A DNA stretch of 64,000 nt from Mycobacterium paraterrae (GTDB lineage Bacteria > Actinomycetota > Actinomycetes > Mycobacteriales > Mycobacteriaceae), in contig NZ_CP092488.2 in NCBI RefSeq assembly GCF_022430545.2, forward strand, positions 5,022,001 to 5,086,000, written 5' to 3'. The notes below the pieces were generated by a model. The model saw nothing but the letters and a program-made list of their open reading frames with translations. It was not told the origin of the DNA and did not search any database. Positions within the stretch are counted from its first letter, which is position 1. Each line of letters opens with the position of its first letter. Made by a program: the position numbers and the translations under genes. Below are positions 34,828 to 43,067 of the stretch, in pieces.

Positions 34828-35298
34828 CTAGCGCCGCACGACAGCGGTTCCGGTGACCCGGTCCTGTATCCCCCGCCCGTCGACGTCGACGAACAACGCC
34901 GGGATGACGAACGCGATCAGGACCCCGCGCACCGCGGCCCGGCCCAGGCCGACGTTCAGCCGTCCGTCGACCGACGCCACCCGCAATCCGAGCGCGAATT
35001 GCCCCGGGGTGAACTGAAACAGCCGCACGGCCACCACTCCCAGCACCAGCCAGGTCGCTAGCACGACCGCCGCTCCGGCCTGCCCGTAGAGAAACTGTCG
35101 ACTCGTCATCAGGCCCGCGGTGACGGTGAGACGGGCCAGGCCGTAGGCGATGAACCAATCGACGAGCAGCGCCACCAGCCGGCGGCCCAGGCTTGCCAGC
35201 GCGCCTGAACCACTTTCCGGCAGGCCGAGCGATTGGCCCGGATAGGCGTCTGCTTGCGCCGCCTCACCGGTTTGAGGGGGTCGGTCGCCGGGCGTCAT
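34828..35298 (-). CDS. RDD-family membrane protein (Rv2219A-type)
   Basis: 156 aa from ATG 35298. The polar N-terminus (PPQTGEAAQADAYPGQSLG) precedes the RDD domain: LGRRLVALLVDWFIAYGLA (Arg and Asp of the RDD name), a second helix AAVVLATWLVLGVVAVRLF, the motif TPGQFALGLRVASVDGR, and a third helix RGVLIAFVIPALFVDV. Function of RDD proteins in mycobacteria is unknown. Some members elsewhere act as ion antiporters. It is divergent from glnA1 and faces the tandem repeat. Confidence 0.88.
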   Translation of the reverse strand: MTPGDRPPQTGEAAQADAYPGQSLGLPESGSGALASLGRRLVALLVDWFIAYGLARLTVTAGLMTSRQFLYGQAGAAVVLATWLVLGVVAVRLFQFTPGQFALGLRVASVDGRLNVGLGRAAVRGVLIAFVIPALFVDVDGRGIQDRVTGTAVVRR

Positions 35299-35492
35299 CT
35301 CTCCAGAATAAGGTCAGCTGTGGCCAGGCACCGAGGGGCTACATGCTGCTAGTTAACGTGGATGTAACACGAGGTTTGACTCGGCAACATTGCGTCCTTA
35401 GCGTCTGACCGGGCTTTCAATTACGGCCACGTAACAGAAAGTTCATCAGCGACCACAGTGGTTCGAAGCTCGCAGCAAAGGAGAGCGCTTCG
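35299..35492 (+). promoter_or_regulatory. glnA1 upstream region with possible nitrogen-control sites
   Basis: The 194-bp gap between divergent genes includes GTTAACGTGGATGTAACAC (35352-35370) and CCACGTAAC. AC-rich half-sites of this kind occur in mycobacterial GlnR boxes upstream of glnA1, but the fit here is judged by eye. AAAGGAGAG is the ribosome-binding site of glnA1. Confidence 0.35.
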
Positions 35493-36929
35493 GTGTCCGA
35501 AAACACGGCCGACGACATCATCAAACTGGCCAGGGACGAGAACGTCGAATTCGTCGACGTCCGGTTCTGTGACCTGCCAGGCATCATGCAGCACTTCACA
35601 ATTCCCATTTCGTTCTTCGACGAGAGCGTGTTCGAGGAAGGCCTCGCGTTCGACGGCTCCTCGATTCGCGGATTCCAGTCCATCCACGAGTCCGACATGC
35701 TGCTCCTCCCCGACCCGGACACGGCGCACATCGACCTGTTCACCCAGGCCAAGACGCTGAACCTGAACTTCTTCGTGCACGACCCGTTCACTCTCGAGCC
35801 GTACTCCCGCGACCCGCGCAACATCGCCCGCAAGGCGGAGAACTACCTCAAGAGCACAGGCATCGCCGACACCGCCTACTTCGGTGCCGAGGCGGAGTTC
35901 TACATCTTCGACTCGGTTGCGTTCGACTCGAAGATCAACGGAACCTTCTACGAGGTCGACGCGATTTCCGGGTGGTGGAACAGCGGCGAGCCCACCGAGA
36001 CAGACGGCAGTCCGAACCGCGGCTACAAGGTCCGCCCCAAGGGTGGCTACTTCCCTGTCGCGCCGGTCGACCACTACGTCGACTTGCGCTCGAAGATGCT
36101 GCAGAACCTGATCAAGGCTGGCTTCTCGCTGGAGAAGGGCCACCACGAGGTCGGCACCGGCGGCCAGGCCGAGATCAACTACAAGTTCAACACGCTGCTG
36201 CACGCGGCCGACGACATGCAGTTGTACAAGTACATCGTCAAGAACACCGCTTGGCAGGCCGGCAAGACCGTCACGTTCATGCCCAAGCCGCTGTTCGGTG
36301 ACAACGGCTCGGGTATGCACACCCACCAGTCGCTGTGGAAAGACGGCAACCCGCTGATGTACGACGAGACCGGTTACGCCGGGTTGTCGGACACCGCTCG
36401 CCACTACATCGGCGGCCTGTTGCACCATGCCCCGTCGCTACTGGCGTTCACCAACCCGACGGTGAACTCCTACAAGCGTCTGGTCCCTGGGTTCGAAGCG
36501 CCGATCAACCTGGTCTACAGCCAGCGCAACCGCTCGGCTTGTGTCCGCATCCCGATCACCGGCAGCAACCCGAAGGCCAAGCGCCTGGAGTTCCGCTGCC
36601 CCGACTCGTCGGGTAACCCGTACCTGGCGTTCGCGGCGATGCTGATGGCCGGTTTGGACGGCATCCGGAACAAGATCGAGCCGCAGACTCCGGTCGACAA
36701 GGACCTCTACGAACTGCCGCCGGAGGAGGCTGCGAACATTCCGCAGGCCCCCACCCAGCTGTCGGCAGTAATCGACCGTTTGGAAGAGGACCACGAATAC
36801 CTCACCGAGGGCGGCGTTTTCACACCCGACCTGATTGACACGTGGATCAGCTACAAGCGGGAGAACGAGATCCTGCCCGTCCAGGTCCGGCCTCACCCGT
36901 ACGAGTTCGCGCTCTACTACGACGTGTAA
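35493..36929 (+). CDS. glnA1: Glutamine synthetase type I
   Basis: 478 aa from GTG 35493, the same length as Rv2220. N-terminal beta-grasp with FDGSSIRGF, catalytic domain with EAEFYIF, GHHEVGTGGQAEI, the ATP-binding KPLFGDNGSGMHTHQS and NRSACVRIP. The adenylylation tyrosine lies in SGNPYLAF (about Tyr406), the target of GlnE encoded at 43068-46040. It makes glutamine from glutamate, ammonia and ATP, as a dodecamer; in pathogenic mycobacteria it is also found outside the cell. A strong terminator follows. Confidence 0.97.
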   Translation: MSENTADDIIKLARDENVEFVDVRFCDLPGIMQHFTIPISFFDESVFEEGLAFDGSSIRGFQSIHESDMLLLPDPDTAHIDLFTQAKTLNLNFFVHDPFTLEPYSRDPRNIARKAENYLKSTGIADTAYFGAEAEFYIFDSVAFDSKINGTFYEVDAISGWWNSGEPTETDGSPNRGYKVRPKGGYFPVAPVDHYVDLRSKMLQNLIKAGFSLEKGHHEVGTGGQAEINYKFNTLLHAADDMQLYKYIVKNTAWQAGKTVTFMPKPLFGDNGSGMHTHQSLWKDGNPLMYDETGYAGLSDTARHYIGGLLHHAPSLLAFTNPTVNSYKRLVPGFEAPINLVYSQRNRSACVRIPITGSNPKAKRLEFRCPDSSGNPYLAFAAMLMAGLDGIRNKIEPQTPVDKDLYELPPEEAANIPQAPTQLSAVIDRLEEDHEYLTEGGVFTPDLIDTWISYKRENEILPVQVRPHPYEFALYYDV

Positions 36930-36947
36930 ATACGGTCGCAGTACGCA

Positions 36948-36978
36948 GAAAGCCCCAGCCATCCCGGCTGGGGCTTTC
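36948..36978 (+). terminator. glnA1 rho-independent terminator
   Basis: 13-bp stem GAAAGCCCCAGCC / GGCTGGGGCTTTC with a 5-base loop, 18 bases after the glnA1 stop, followed by TT. It is one of the clearest intrinsic terminators in the window. Confidence 0.85.
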
Positions 36979-37039
36979 TTGCGCTACCAGCAAACCCACA
37001 GCAGGTTCGTACCTGCTCAGACGGCAAATCTTGCTGGTC

Positions 37040-37051
37040 CAACTTAAGTTG
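37040..37051. promoter_or_regulatory. Perfect 12-bp palindrome upstream of small secreted protein
   Basis: CAACTTAAGTTG lies 36 bp before the ATG at 37088, downstream of the glnA1 terminator. It is AT-rich for this genome and could be an operator or part of the core promoter. Its role is a guess. Confidence 0.3.
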
Positions 37052-37087
37052 AACGCAAATCCGGCTAACCAGTCAGGAGGGTTGACT

Positions 37088-37447
37088 ATGTGCACCATGG
37101 CATCTGTTCAACGCGGCTTCACCATCACCGCGATCGCCTCGGCGTTCGCACTGGCGTCAAGCCCTGTCGCGGGCGCCAACGTCCCGGGCTGCCTACCGCT
37201 GAACGGCGCCCAACTGGTCGCCAGTAGCCACGAAAACGCCAACTTCGGCATCACCTTCGACAGCACAGTGACGTACTGGTACCAAGACGGTGCAGTCAAC
37301 TGGCACAAAACCCTCGACGGCGGCGAACTCAACCTCACACACGACAACACCACCGGCACCGTGCCCGCAGCGCCGGGGAGCACCGAAACCATCCCCGGCA
37401 CCGGCGGCAGTAAAAACCAGATCATGGTCACCGTCTGTAACCAATGA
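37088..37447 (+). CDS. Small secreted protein, unknown function
   Basis: 119 aa from ATG 37088, set by AGGAGG 8 nt upstream. The N-terminus MCTMASVQRGFTITAIASAF (signal peptide, continuing ALASSPVAGA) predicts export. The mature part is Asn/Thr/Gly-rich with conserved-looking VTYWYQDGAVNWHK, two cysteines (one early, one at CNQ near the end) that could form a disulfide, and Ala/Pro/Gly-rich TVPAAPGSTETIPGTGG. No family is recognised. It is absent from the equivalent place in M. tuberculosis. Convergent with the DUF732 gene at 37465. Confidence 0.7.
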   Translation: MCTMASVQRGFTITAIASAFALASSPVAGANVPGCLPLNGAQLVASSHENANFGITFDSTVTYWYQDGAVNWHKTLDGGELNLTHDNTTGTVPAAPGSTETIPGTGGSKNQIMVTVCNQ

Positions 37448-37464
37448 TCGGCGCGGTCCTCGAC

Positions 37465-37917
37465 CTACGTCGGTTGACGTATCCCCACCGAAGGACCGTG
37501 CGCGAAGAAGCCGACGTCGTCGCTGACGTACGGATCGGTGAGATGGCTCGGGCAATAGACCTCCGACGAGACCGCGATGAATCTGACCGCGGTCCTGTGC
37601 ACCCGACCGGCCTGGGCGCGCAGGCTCGGGTCTTCGTCGTAGATGCCGTTCATCTCCTCCTCGACCACGGCGTAGACCGAGGTGCCGCTGTTGAGTTCTT
37701 TGCAGATCTGGTGGGCCCGGGCCACGAGAGCAGGCAAGTTGTCGATCATGGGAACTTGGTCAGCTTCGAGCAGCGCCACAAATTGATCCTGCTGTTCCTG
37801 TGGGCTCGGATCGGCGCTCGCCGGGCCAGCAGCCAGGTTGGCCGCGAGAAACAGTGCGGCCGTCGTCAAAGCCACTGCGCGACTGGTGATCCGGGGAACC
37901 AGCGGTGGCGAGAGCAT
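37465..37917 (-). CDS. Secreted DUF732-like protein
   Basis: 150 aa from ATG 37917. Signal peptide (ITSRAVALTTAALFLAANLA, cleavage after ASA). The mature domain has QDQFVALLEADQVP, ARAHQICKEL and SSEVYCPSH, the Cys pair and spacing of the mycobacterial DUF732 family. It has an extra C-terminal tail of about 25 residues. Function is unknown; the family is abundant and secreted in mycobacteria. It starts 3 bp after the neighbouring DUF732 gene ends, so both are surely cotranscribed. Confidence 0.75.
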   Translation of the reverse strand: MLSPPLVPRITSRAVALTTAALFLAANLAAGPASADPSPQEQQDQFVALLEADQVPMIDNLPALVARAHQICKELNSGTSVYAVVEEEMNGIYDEDPSLRAQAGRVHRTAVRFIAVSSEVYCPSHLTDPYVSDDVGFFAHGPSVGIRQPT

Positions 37918-37919
37918 GA

Positions 37920-38267
37920 TCAGCAGTGGGCGGCCCAGCACCGCTGGTTGGGGCAGTAGACAGCTCGGGCGATGTTCACCATGGCGCCGACGTCGTGCAC
38001 GTGGATGTCGTCGGGGTCCAGGTTGGCGTGGATGCTGTTGGCGATCTGTTGCGGAGTCCATCCCCAGCCGAGGTCGTTGCAGACGAGGTACGCCGTCCCG
38101 ATCAACGCCTCCTCGTGGCCCGGCGGCCACGTCAAACCGGAGCCGCGAAGTTGGTTGAGGTAGTCGTCGTCTCTGGGGCCGGCCTGTGCAACGGCTGCAG
38201 TGGTGACCAAGGCGGCGCCGGCGACGATCGGGATGACGAGGCTGACCAGCCAGCGGGGTGTTTGCAT
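37920..38267 (-). CDS. Secreted DUF732 protein
   Basis: 115 aa from ATG 38267. Signal peptide WLVSLVIPIVAGAALVTTAA with cleavage after AQA. DUF732 domain: DDDYLNQLRGSGLTWPPGHE, LVCNDLGWGWTPQQIANSI and IARAVYCPNQ, two cysteines likely forming a disulfide, plus an added C-terminal CWAAHC. First gene of a two-gene set with 37465-37917. Its upstream gap (38268-38466) is shared with the divergent aldehyde dehydrogenase. Confidence 0.78.
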   Translation of the reverse strand: MQTPRWLVSLVIPIVAGAALVTTAAVAQAGPRDDDYLNQLRGSGLTWPPGHEEALIGTAYLVCNDLGWGWTPQQIANSIHANLDPDDIHVHDVGAMVNIARAVYCPNQRCWAAHC

Positions 38268-38466
38268 CGGCGTGCACTTCCTTCACTGATCGACGTTGAT
38301 GTGCCGTCAGTCTGCGGTAAACACATGAAGAATAGTGAAAGCTGGGAAAAAGCTTTGTGTTAACCGGCCAGCGCAGAACACGTCTCGGACCATGGTCCAT
38401 CCCCGAACCGATCGGGTATCGTCAGCGATGCTAAGCAGGTGCTCAGCAATCGGTGGAAGGGATCAG

Positions 38467-39921
38467 ATGGCGCTGCAGACAATTTTGGACGACCTCCGCG
38501 ACCGGCCCGGCACGGGCGACGTCATCGCGGTCATCGACCCCGCGACCGAAGAGACGATCACTGAATTCACCGACTGCGGCGAAAAGGCGGTCGAAGAAGC
38601 CGCCGCACGGGCCAAGGCCACGTTCGAATCCGGTGTCTGGTCGCAGCTTCCCGGCCGCGAGCGGGCCAAGGTGCTGTGGAAGATCGCAGACCTGATCGAC
38701 GAGCACGCCGACGAGTTCGCCCAACTCGACTCGCTGAACACTGGAATGCCGCTGATGCAGGCCACCCTGCAAATGTCGACGGTTTCGGAGTTCTTCCGTT
38801 ACTACGCCGGCTGGTGTTCCAAGCTCAACGGTGTCGCCTACGACGTCAAGACGGACGGCATCGCAACGGATGCCTTCGTAGACATGCACGCCTACACGCT
38901 CAAAGAGCCCTACGGCGTGGTCGGCCTGATCTTCCCGTGGAACGGCCCGATCTTCAACGCCAGCGCCAAACTCGCTCCCGCGTTGGCGGCCGGCGGCAGC
39001 CTGCTGGTCAAACCCGCCGAGGAGACACCACTTTCGGCCGTGCTGCTCGACCGGCTGGTCCACGAGGCCGGTGTCCCCGACGGCGTCGTCAACCTGCTCA
39101 CCGGCTACGGCCACACCGCGGGCGCGGCGATCACCGCGCACCCCGACGTAGAAAAGGTCGCCTTCACCGGCTCGACCGAGGTCGGGAAGGAGATCGTGCG
39201 CGCATCGGCGGACAACCTCAAGAAGGTCACCCTCGAACTCGGCGGCAAGTCGCCGGTCTTGATCTTCGACGACGCCGACCTGGACAAGGCCATTTTGATG
39301 GCGTCGCTGGGCATCTTCGTGCACTCCGGGCAGGGCTGCGTCTGCGGGTCGCGGATCTTCGCCCAGCGCGGCGTGTACGACCGTGTGGTGGAAGGCATTT
39401 CGATGATGGCCAACACCTTCAAGCTGGGCGCGCCCAGCGAGGAGGGTTGCGTCAGCGGCCCGTTGATCAGCCAGAAGCAGTTGACCCGCGTGATGGGCTT
39501 CATCGACGAGGGTAAAAGCGAGGGCGTCGAGGTGGTCACCGGCGGGCACCGGCTGGACCGCAAGGGCTACTTCGTGCACCCGACCGTGCTGACCAACGTC
39601 GACCCGGCCATGCGGCTCTACCGGCAGGAAATCTTCGGCCCGGTGGTCACCATCCTGCCGTTCGACGACGAAGACGAGGCCATCGCCATGGCCAACGACA
39701 CCACCTATGGCCTGGCCGCCACCGCCTACACCGAGAACCTCAGCCGCGCCCATCGGCTCGCCAAGCGTATGCAAGCGGGCAGCGTACAGGTCAACTGCCA
39801 GTTGGTCTTTGACCACGACGTACCGTTCGGCGGCTACAAGCAATCCGGCTGGGGACACGAATTCGGCAAAGAGGGCATCGACATCTACTTGAAGACCAAG
39901 TCGGTCTGGATGCAGCTCTAG
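38467..39921 (+). CDS. NAD(P)-dependent aldehyde dehydrogenase
   Basis: 484 aa from ATG 38467 with GGAAGGGA upstream; an open frame to 38335 is non-conserved. ALDH superfamily: FPWNGPIFNASAKLAPALAAG, cofactor-loop FTGSTEVGKEI, catalytic Glu in LELGGKSP, catalytic Cys in GQGCVCGSR, and C-terminal EIFGPVVTILPF and FGGYKQSGWGHEFG. It oxidises an aldehyde to its acid; substrate unknown. First gene of the catabolic-looking island between glnA1 and glnE, followed 17 bp later by a DoxX gene. Confidence 0.9.
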   Translation: MALQTILDDLRDRPGTGDVIAVIDPATEETITEFTDCGEKAVEEAAARAKATFESGVWSQLPGRERAKVLWKIADLIDEHADEFAQLDSLNTGMPLMQATLQMSTVSEFFRYYAGWCSKLNGVAYDVKTDGIATDAFVDMHAYTLKEPYGVVGLIFPWNGPIFNASAKLAPALAAGGSLLVKPAEETPLSAVLLDRLVHEAGVPDGVVNLLTGYGHTAGAAITAHPDVEKVAFTGSTEVGKEIVRASADNLKKVTLELGGKSPVLIFDDADLDKAILMASLGIFVHSGQGCVCGSRIFAQRGVYDRVVEGISMMANTFKLGAPSEEGCVSGPLISQKQLTRVMGFIDEGKSEGVEVVTGGHRLDRKGYFVHPTVLTNVDPAMRLYRQEIFGPVVTILPFDDEDEAIAMANDTTYGLAATAYTENLSRAHRLAKRMQAGSVQVNCQLVFDHDVPFGGYKQSGWGHEFGKEGIDIYLKTKSVWMQL

Positions 39922-39938
39922 GCACGTATCCTCTGCGC

Positions 39939-40334
39939 ATGGCGCAGACTCTCGAGGCCCGGTTGAACGCGTATCGGCCGATCGCCCTATCGGTGTTTCG
40001 GGTGATCTTCGGGCTGTTGTTCCTCACCCACGGCCTGTCCGGTGTGATCGGTTGGCCCGCGGCCGGTCACGTTGCGCTGGTTGGACAGTGGCCCGATTTC
40101 TACGCCGCCTGGATCGAGCTGGTCACCGGTGCGCTGATCGCGCTCGGGCTGTTCACCCGTCCCGCGGCATTCGTGGCGAGCGGCGAAATGGCATTCGCTT
40201 ACTTCACCGTTCACTTCCCGCACGGGTTCTGGCCGATCAACAACCATGGCGAAGACTCGGTGATGTTCTGCTTCGCGTTCCTGCTGCTCGTATTCACCGG
40301 CGGCGGGCCCTACGGTCTGGACCGCCGGCGCTAA
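39939..40334 (+). CDS. DoxX-family membrane protein
   Basis: 131 aa, four helices: ALSVFRVIFGLLFLTHGLSG, WIELVTGALIALGLFTRPAA, SGEMAFAYFTVHFP and SVMFCFAFLLLVFTGG. The pattern FRVIFGLLFLTHGL..GLFTRPAAFVASGEMAFAYF is typical DoxX. Mycobacterial DoxX proteins can partner with SodA and SseA in thiol/oxidant defence, but no such partner is nearby. It lies 17 bp after the aldehyde dehydrogenase gene. Its stop overlaps the convergent epoxide hydrolase stop by 4 bp. Confidence 0.85.
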   Translation: MAQTLEARLNAYRPIALSVFRVIFGLLFLTHGLSGVIGWPAAGHVALVGQWPDFYAAWIELVTGALIALGLFTRPAAFVASGEMAFAYFTVHFPHGFWPINNHGEDSVMFCFAFLLLVFTGGGPYGLDRRR

Positions 40335-41452
40335 CGCAGCGTCGTGAAAAACGCGCGCACGTCGTCGACGTACAACTCCGGTTGCTCGAAGGCGCCGAAA
40401 TGCCCGCCACGCGGCATCGTCGTCCAGTGCGTGATGTTGTAGGCCGCCTCGCACCAGCTGCGCGGTGTCCGCAAGATCTCCTTCGGGAACGAGGCGACCC
40501 CGGTGGGCAGGTCGACGTGGCCGTCGCTGACGAACTGGTTGAAGCTCTCCCAGTACAGCTTCGCCGACGAGGCACCGCTCCCGGTAACCCAGTACAGCAT
40601 CACGTTGTCGAGCAATTCGTCCTTGGTGAAGACGTTTTCGGGATGCCCGTCACAATCGGACCAGGCCCAGAACTTCTCAACCACCCACGCCAACTGCGCC
40701 ACCGGTGAGTCGACCAGGCCGTACCCCAGTGTCTGCGGTCGGGTGGACTGCTGCTTGGAGTAGCCGGTGCCCCACTTGCGGTGTTCGGAATACGCGGCCA
40801 GCGCCTGCTGATCGTCATCGCTGAATTCCGCGTCCTTCACAGGCTTGGCGATCGGCATGTTCAGGTGAATTCCCGCGCAGCGTCCGCCGTTGCGGCCGAT
40901 CTGCGTGGTGACCGCCGCGCCCCAGTCGCCACCCTGGGCGCCGTAGCGGTCGTAGCCGAGCCGACCGATCAGCGTCTCCCACGCCTGGGCGATCTTGTCG
41001 ACACCCCATCCCGTGCGGGTGGGCTTGCCGGAGAACCCGTAACCGGGCAGCGACGGGCAGATCACGTGGAAGGCGTCCTCGCCGCGCCCGGACGGGGGGT
41101 CGACCAGCGGCTCGATCACCTTGTGGAACTCGACCACCGAACCCGGCCAGCCGTGGGTTATCAGCAATGGCAGCGCGTCGTCATGCGGCGAACGCTGGTG
41201 GATGAAATGGATGTCCAGCCCGTCGATTTCGGTGAGGTACTGGTCGAAGCGGTTGAGCGCGGCCTCCCGCGCGCGCCAGTCGTAGTCATTGGCCCAGTAC
41301 TCGGCCAACCGGCGGGTGTAGTCCAGCGGGATGCCCTGGCTCCAGTCGGCGACGGTCTCGGGTTCCGGCCATCGAGTGCGCGCCAAGCGCTCCTGCAGAT
41401 CATCCAGAACAGCGGCGGGAACGTCGATGCGGTACGGCCTGATTTCCGTCAT
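40331..41452 (-). CDS. Epoxide hydrolase, EHN-type alpha/beta hydrolase
   Basis: 373 aa from ATG 41452. The N-terminal EHN domain (YRIDVPAAVLDDLQERLARTRWPE) precedes an alpha/beta hydrolase fold: HGWPGSVVEF (oxyanion HGWP), nucleophile in GGDWGAAV, PSLPGYGFSGKP and the catalytic His in RGGHFGAFEQPE. This is the microsomal-type epoxide hydrolase layout. It adds water to an epoxide to give a diol; natural substrate unknown. It is downstream of an F420-type oxidoreductase and a thioesterase on the same strand (24-bp gap). M. tuberculosis has no such gene here. Confidence 0.88.
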   Translation of the reverse strand: MTEIRPYRIDVPAAVLDDLQERLARTRWPEPETVADWSQGIPLDYTRRLAEYWANDYDWRAREAALNRFDQYLTEIDGLDIHFIHQRSPHDDALPLLITHGWPGSVVEFHKVIEPLVDPPSGRGEDAFHVICPSLPGYGFSGKPTRTGWGVDKIAQAWETLIGRLGYDRYGAQGGDWGAAVTTQIGRNGGRCAGIHLNMPIAKPVKDAEFSDDDQQALAAYSEHRKWGTGYSKQQSTRPQTLGYGLVDSPVAQLAWVVEKFWAWSDCDGHPENVFTKDELLDNVMLYWVTGSGASSAKLYWESFNQFVSDGHVDLPTGVASFPKEILRTPRSWCEAAYNITHWTTMPRGGHFGAFEQPELYVDDVRAFFTTLR

Positions 41453-41476
41453 GGCCTTCATCATGCAGGCCGACGC

Positions 41477-42337
41477 TCAGCCGTCGAGGCCGAGGTCCTT
41501 GCGGAACCGTTTCATGCCGTCGATCTTTTGCGACAACGTCGCCAGCGGGCCCGAATAGAACATCCACGGCATGGTCAGAATCCCGGAAATACCGGCCTGC
41601 TCCGCCCGCCGGTAATCAGCCGAGGTGAAGGCGTCGGTCAACGGCGTCAAGACGGTGAAATCGTCCATGCCGAGCCCCTTTTCGGCCCGAAACGCACGGA
41701 TCCGATCAGTCGCCGCGATCGCCCGCTCGGTGTCGATCAAATCGCCGATCCAGCCGTCGTTGCGCGCTGCGCGCCGCAGCGCGATGTCGCTGAGGCCGCC
41801 GACGTAGATCGGGATTCGCGGCGGCGTGGGCTGCATCTCCAGCTTCGGCGTTTGGTAGAACTCGCCGTCGAACTCTGTCCAGTCGGGCGACCACAGCGTC
41901 CGCATCAGGTCGAGCATCTCGTCGGTGCGTCTGCCCCGCTTGGCGAACGGTTGCTCCATCAGGTCGAACTCTTCTTCGCACCAGCCGACTCCGACGCCGA
42001 GTTCGACGCGGCCGTCGGCCAGATATGCCGCAGTGCCAATGGCTTTGGCCGCCGAATACGGGTTGCGCATCGCCGGAATGTAGACCGTGGTGACGAACCG
42101 CAGCCGGCTCGTCACCTGCGCGAGCGAGCCGACCAGCACCCACGGGTCGGGCCATTCGGTGAAGGGCTGCCAACGGCGCTGCCCGTCCTTGGTGTAGGGG
42201 TACGGGGTTTTCAGCGTTTCCAGGTTGACCACGTGGTCCGGGATCGCCATCCCGTCGTAGCCAAGATCGTCGGCCACCTTGGCGATTTCGACGATTTCTT
42301 TGGTGTCCAGGAACGCGCTGCTGACGTAGAACTTCAT
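41477..42337 (-). CDS. Luciferase-like (F420-type) oxidoreductase
   Basis: 286 aa from ATG 42337, overlapping the thioesterase stop (ATGA). Luciferase-like monooxygenase fold: MKFYVSSAFLDTKEIVEIAK, DDLGYDGMAIPDHV, TTVYIPAMRNPYSAAKAIGT, ELGVGVGWCEEEFDLM and PPRIPIYVGGLSDIALRRAAR. The GVGVGW and PIYVGG elements are common in mycobacterial F420-dependent members; flavin use cannot be excluded. It probably reduces or oxidises a small lipid or xenobiotic together with the adjacent epoxide hydrolase. Confidence 0.85.
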   Translation of the reverse strand: MKFYVSSAFLDTKEIVEIAKVADDLGYDGMAIPDHVVNLETLKTPYPYTKDGQRRWQPFTEWPDPWVLVGSLAQVTSRLRFVTTVYIPAMRNPYSAAKAIGTAAYLADGRVELGVGVGWCEEEFDLMEQPFAKRGRRTDEMLDLMRTLWSPDWTEFDGEFYQTPKLEMQPTPPRIPIYVGGLSDIALRRAARNDGWIGDLIDTERAIAATDRIRAFRAEKGLGMDDFTVLTPLTDAFTSADYRRAEQAGISGILTMPWMFYSGPLATLSQKIDGMKRFRKDLGLDG

Positions 42338-42972
42338 TCGCCCACCCGCGCCCATGCCGGGGTGATGAATATCCCCTCGGCTTCGACGGTCACCCCGTCG
42401 GTATCGGAAAGATGGCCGGAGACAAACGATTTGACCCCTTCGGTACGTTCGACCGCGGCCTCTGCGCGGAGCCTGCCCAGCGGCGTGCCGCGGACGAAAC
42501 GCAGGGTGAGGGTGCCGGTGAACAGCGGCTTGGTCAGCCCCGCGCTGGCCGCCTCGCCGAGGACGTGGTCGAGCACCAGGGCGCACACACCGCCGTGCAC
42601 CCAGCCCGGTGGACCTTCGTAGGCGGCGCCGAGCGTGAACTCGCTCCAGCAACTGGACCCGTCGTCGCCGTGCTGGATGGTCAACGGTGGGGCGACCGCA
42701 TTGCGCAATCCGATCGCCGCGTTGTTCCATACGACTGGCCGTCCGCCGACCGCATAGCGCACCGTCTGAGTCGGGTCGCGTTGCCGGCGGCGCAGCGCGT
42801 CGGCCGCGGTGCGGATTGCTTCTCGTGCAGCGTCAAGCGAGGCGGGATCGGCGTCGGTGTCCAGCACCGCCTCGATCAGGTCGCGCACGTCCTGGGTCAG
42901 TGGACCATAGAGTGCCGCGAGTCGATCGTGCTCGTCGGCGCTCATCGCCTCGTAGGAGATCCTCGCGTCCAA
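42334..42972 (-). CDS. Hotdog-fold acyl-CoA thioesterase
   Basis: 212 aa from TTG 42972 (AGGAG 6 nt upstream); ATG 42945 is an alternative, giving 203 aa. A helical N-terminus precedes a PaaI/4HBT hotdog domain: GPPGWVHGGVCALVLDHVLGE, with the HGG motif and the following Asp, then FTGTLTLRFVRGTPLG and GIFITPAW. Members hydrolyse acyl- or aryl-CoA thioesters. It overlaps the oxidoreductase gene by 4 nt and is the first gene of the minus-strand half of the island. The 95-bp gap to glnE (42973-43067) holds nothing obvious. Confidence 0.82.
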   Translation of the reverse strand: MDARISYEAMSADEHDRLAALYGPLTQDVRDLIEAVLDTDADPASLDAAREAIRTAADALRRRQRDPTQTVRYAVGGRPVVWNNAAIGLRNAVAPPLTIQHGDDGSSCWSEFTLGAAYEGPPGWVHGGVCALVLDHVLGEAASAGLTKPLFTGTLTLRFVRGTPLGRLRAEAAVERTEGVKSFVSGHLSDTDGVTVEAEGIFITPAWARVGE

Positions 42973-43067
42973 GCCCGCTCCTGGTAGCTCGTGGCGGGCT
43001 GTGTCAGTAGCCGACCGTTACGTCTTTACTAACACCGAGGTCTCCCAGACAGCACGACCGGGTTGGG

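Noticed and set aside
34744..35061. Open frame through the tandem repeat
   Set aside because: The 49-bp period is not a multiple of three, and the frame is antisense to the RDD gene; repeats alone give the ORF.
38443..39858. 471-codon minus-strand frame opposite the aldehyde dehydrogenase
   Set aside because: The plus strand has complete ALDH motifs, so this is a shadow.
40781..42622. 613-codon plus-strand frame across the epoxide hydrolase and oxidoreductase genes
   Set aside because: Covers two clear minus-strand enzymes; no protein-like motifs of its own.
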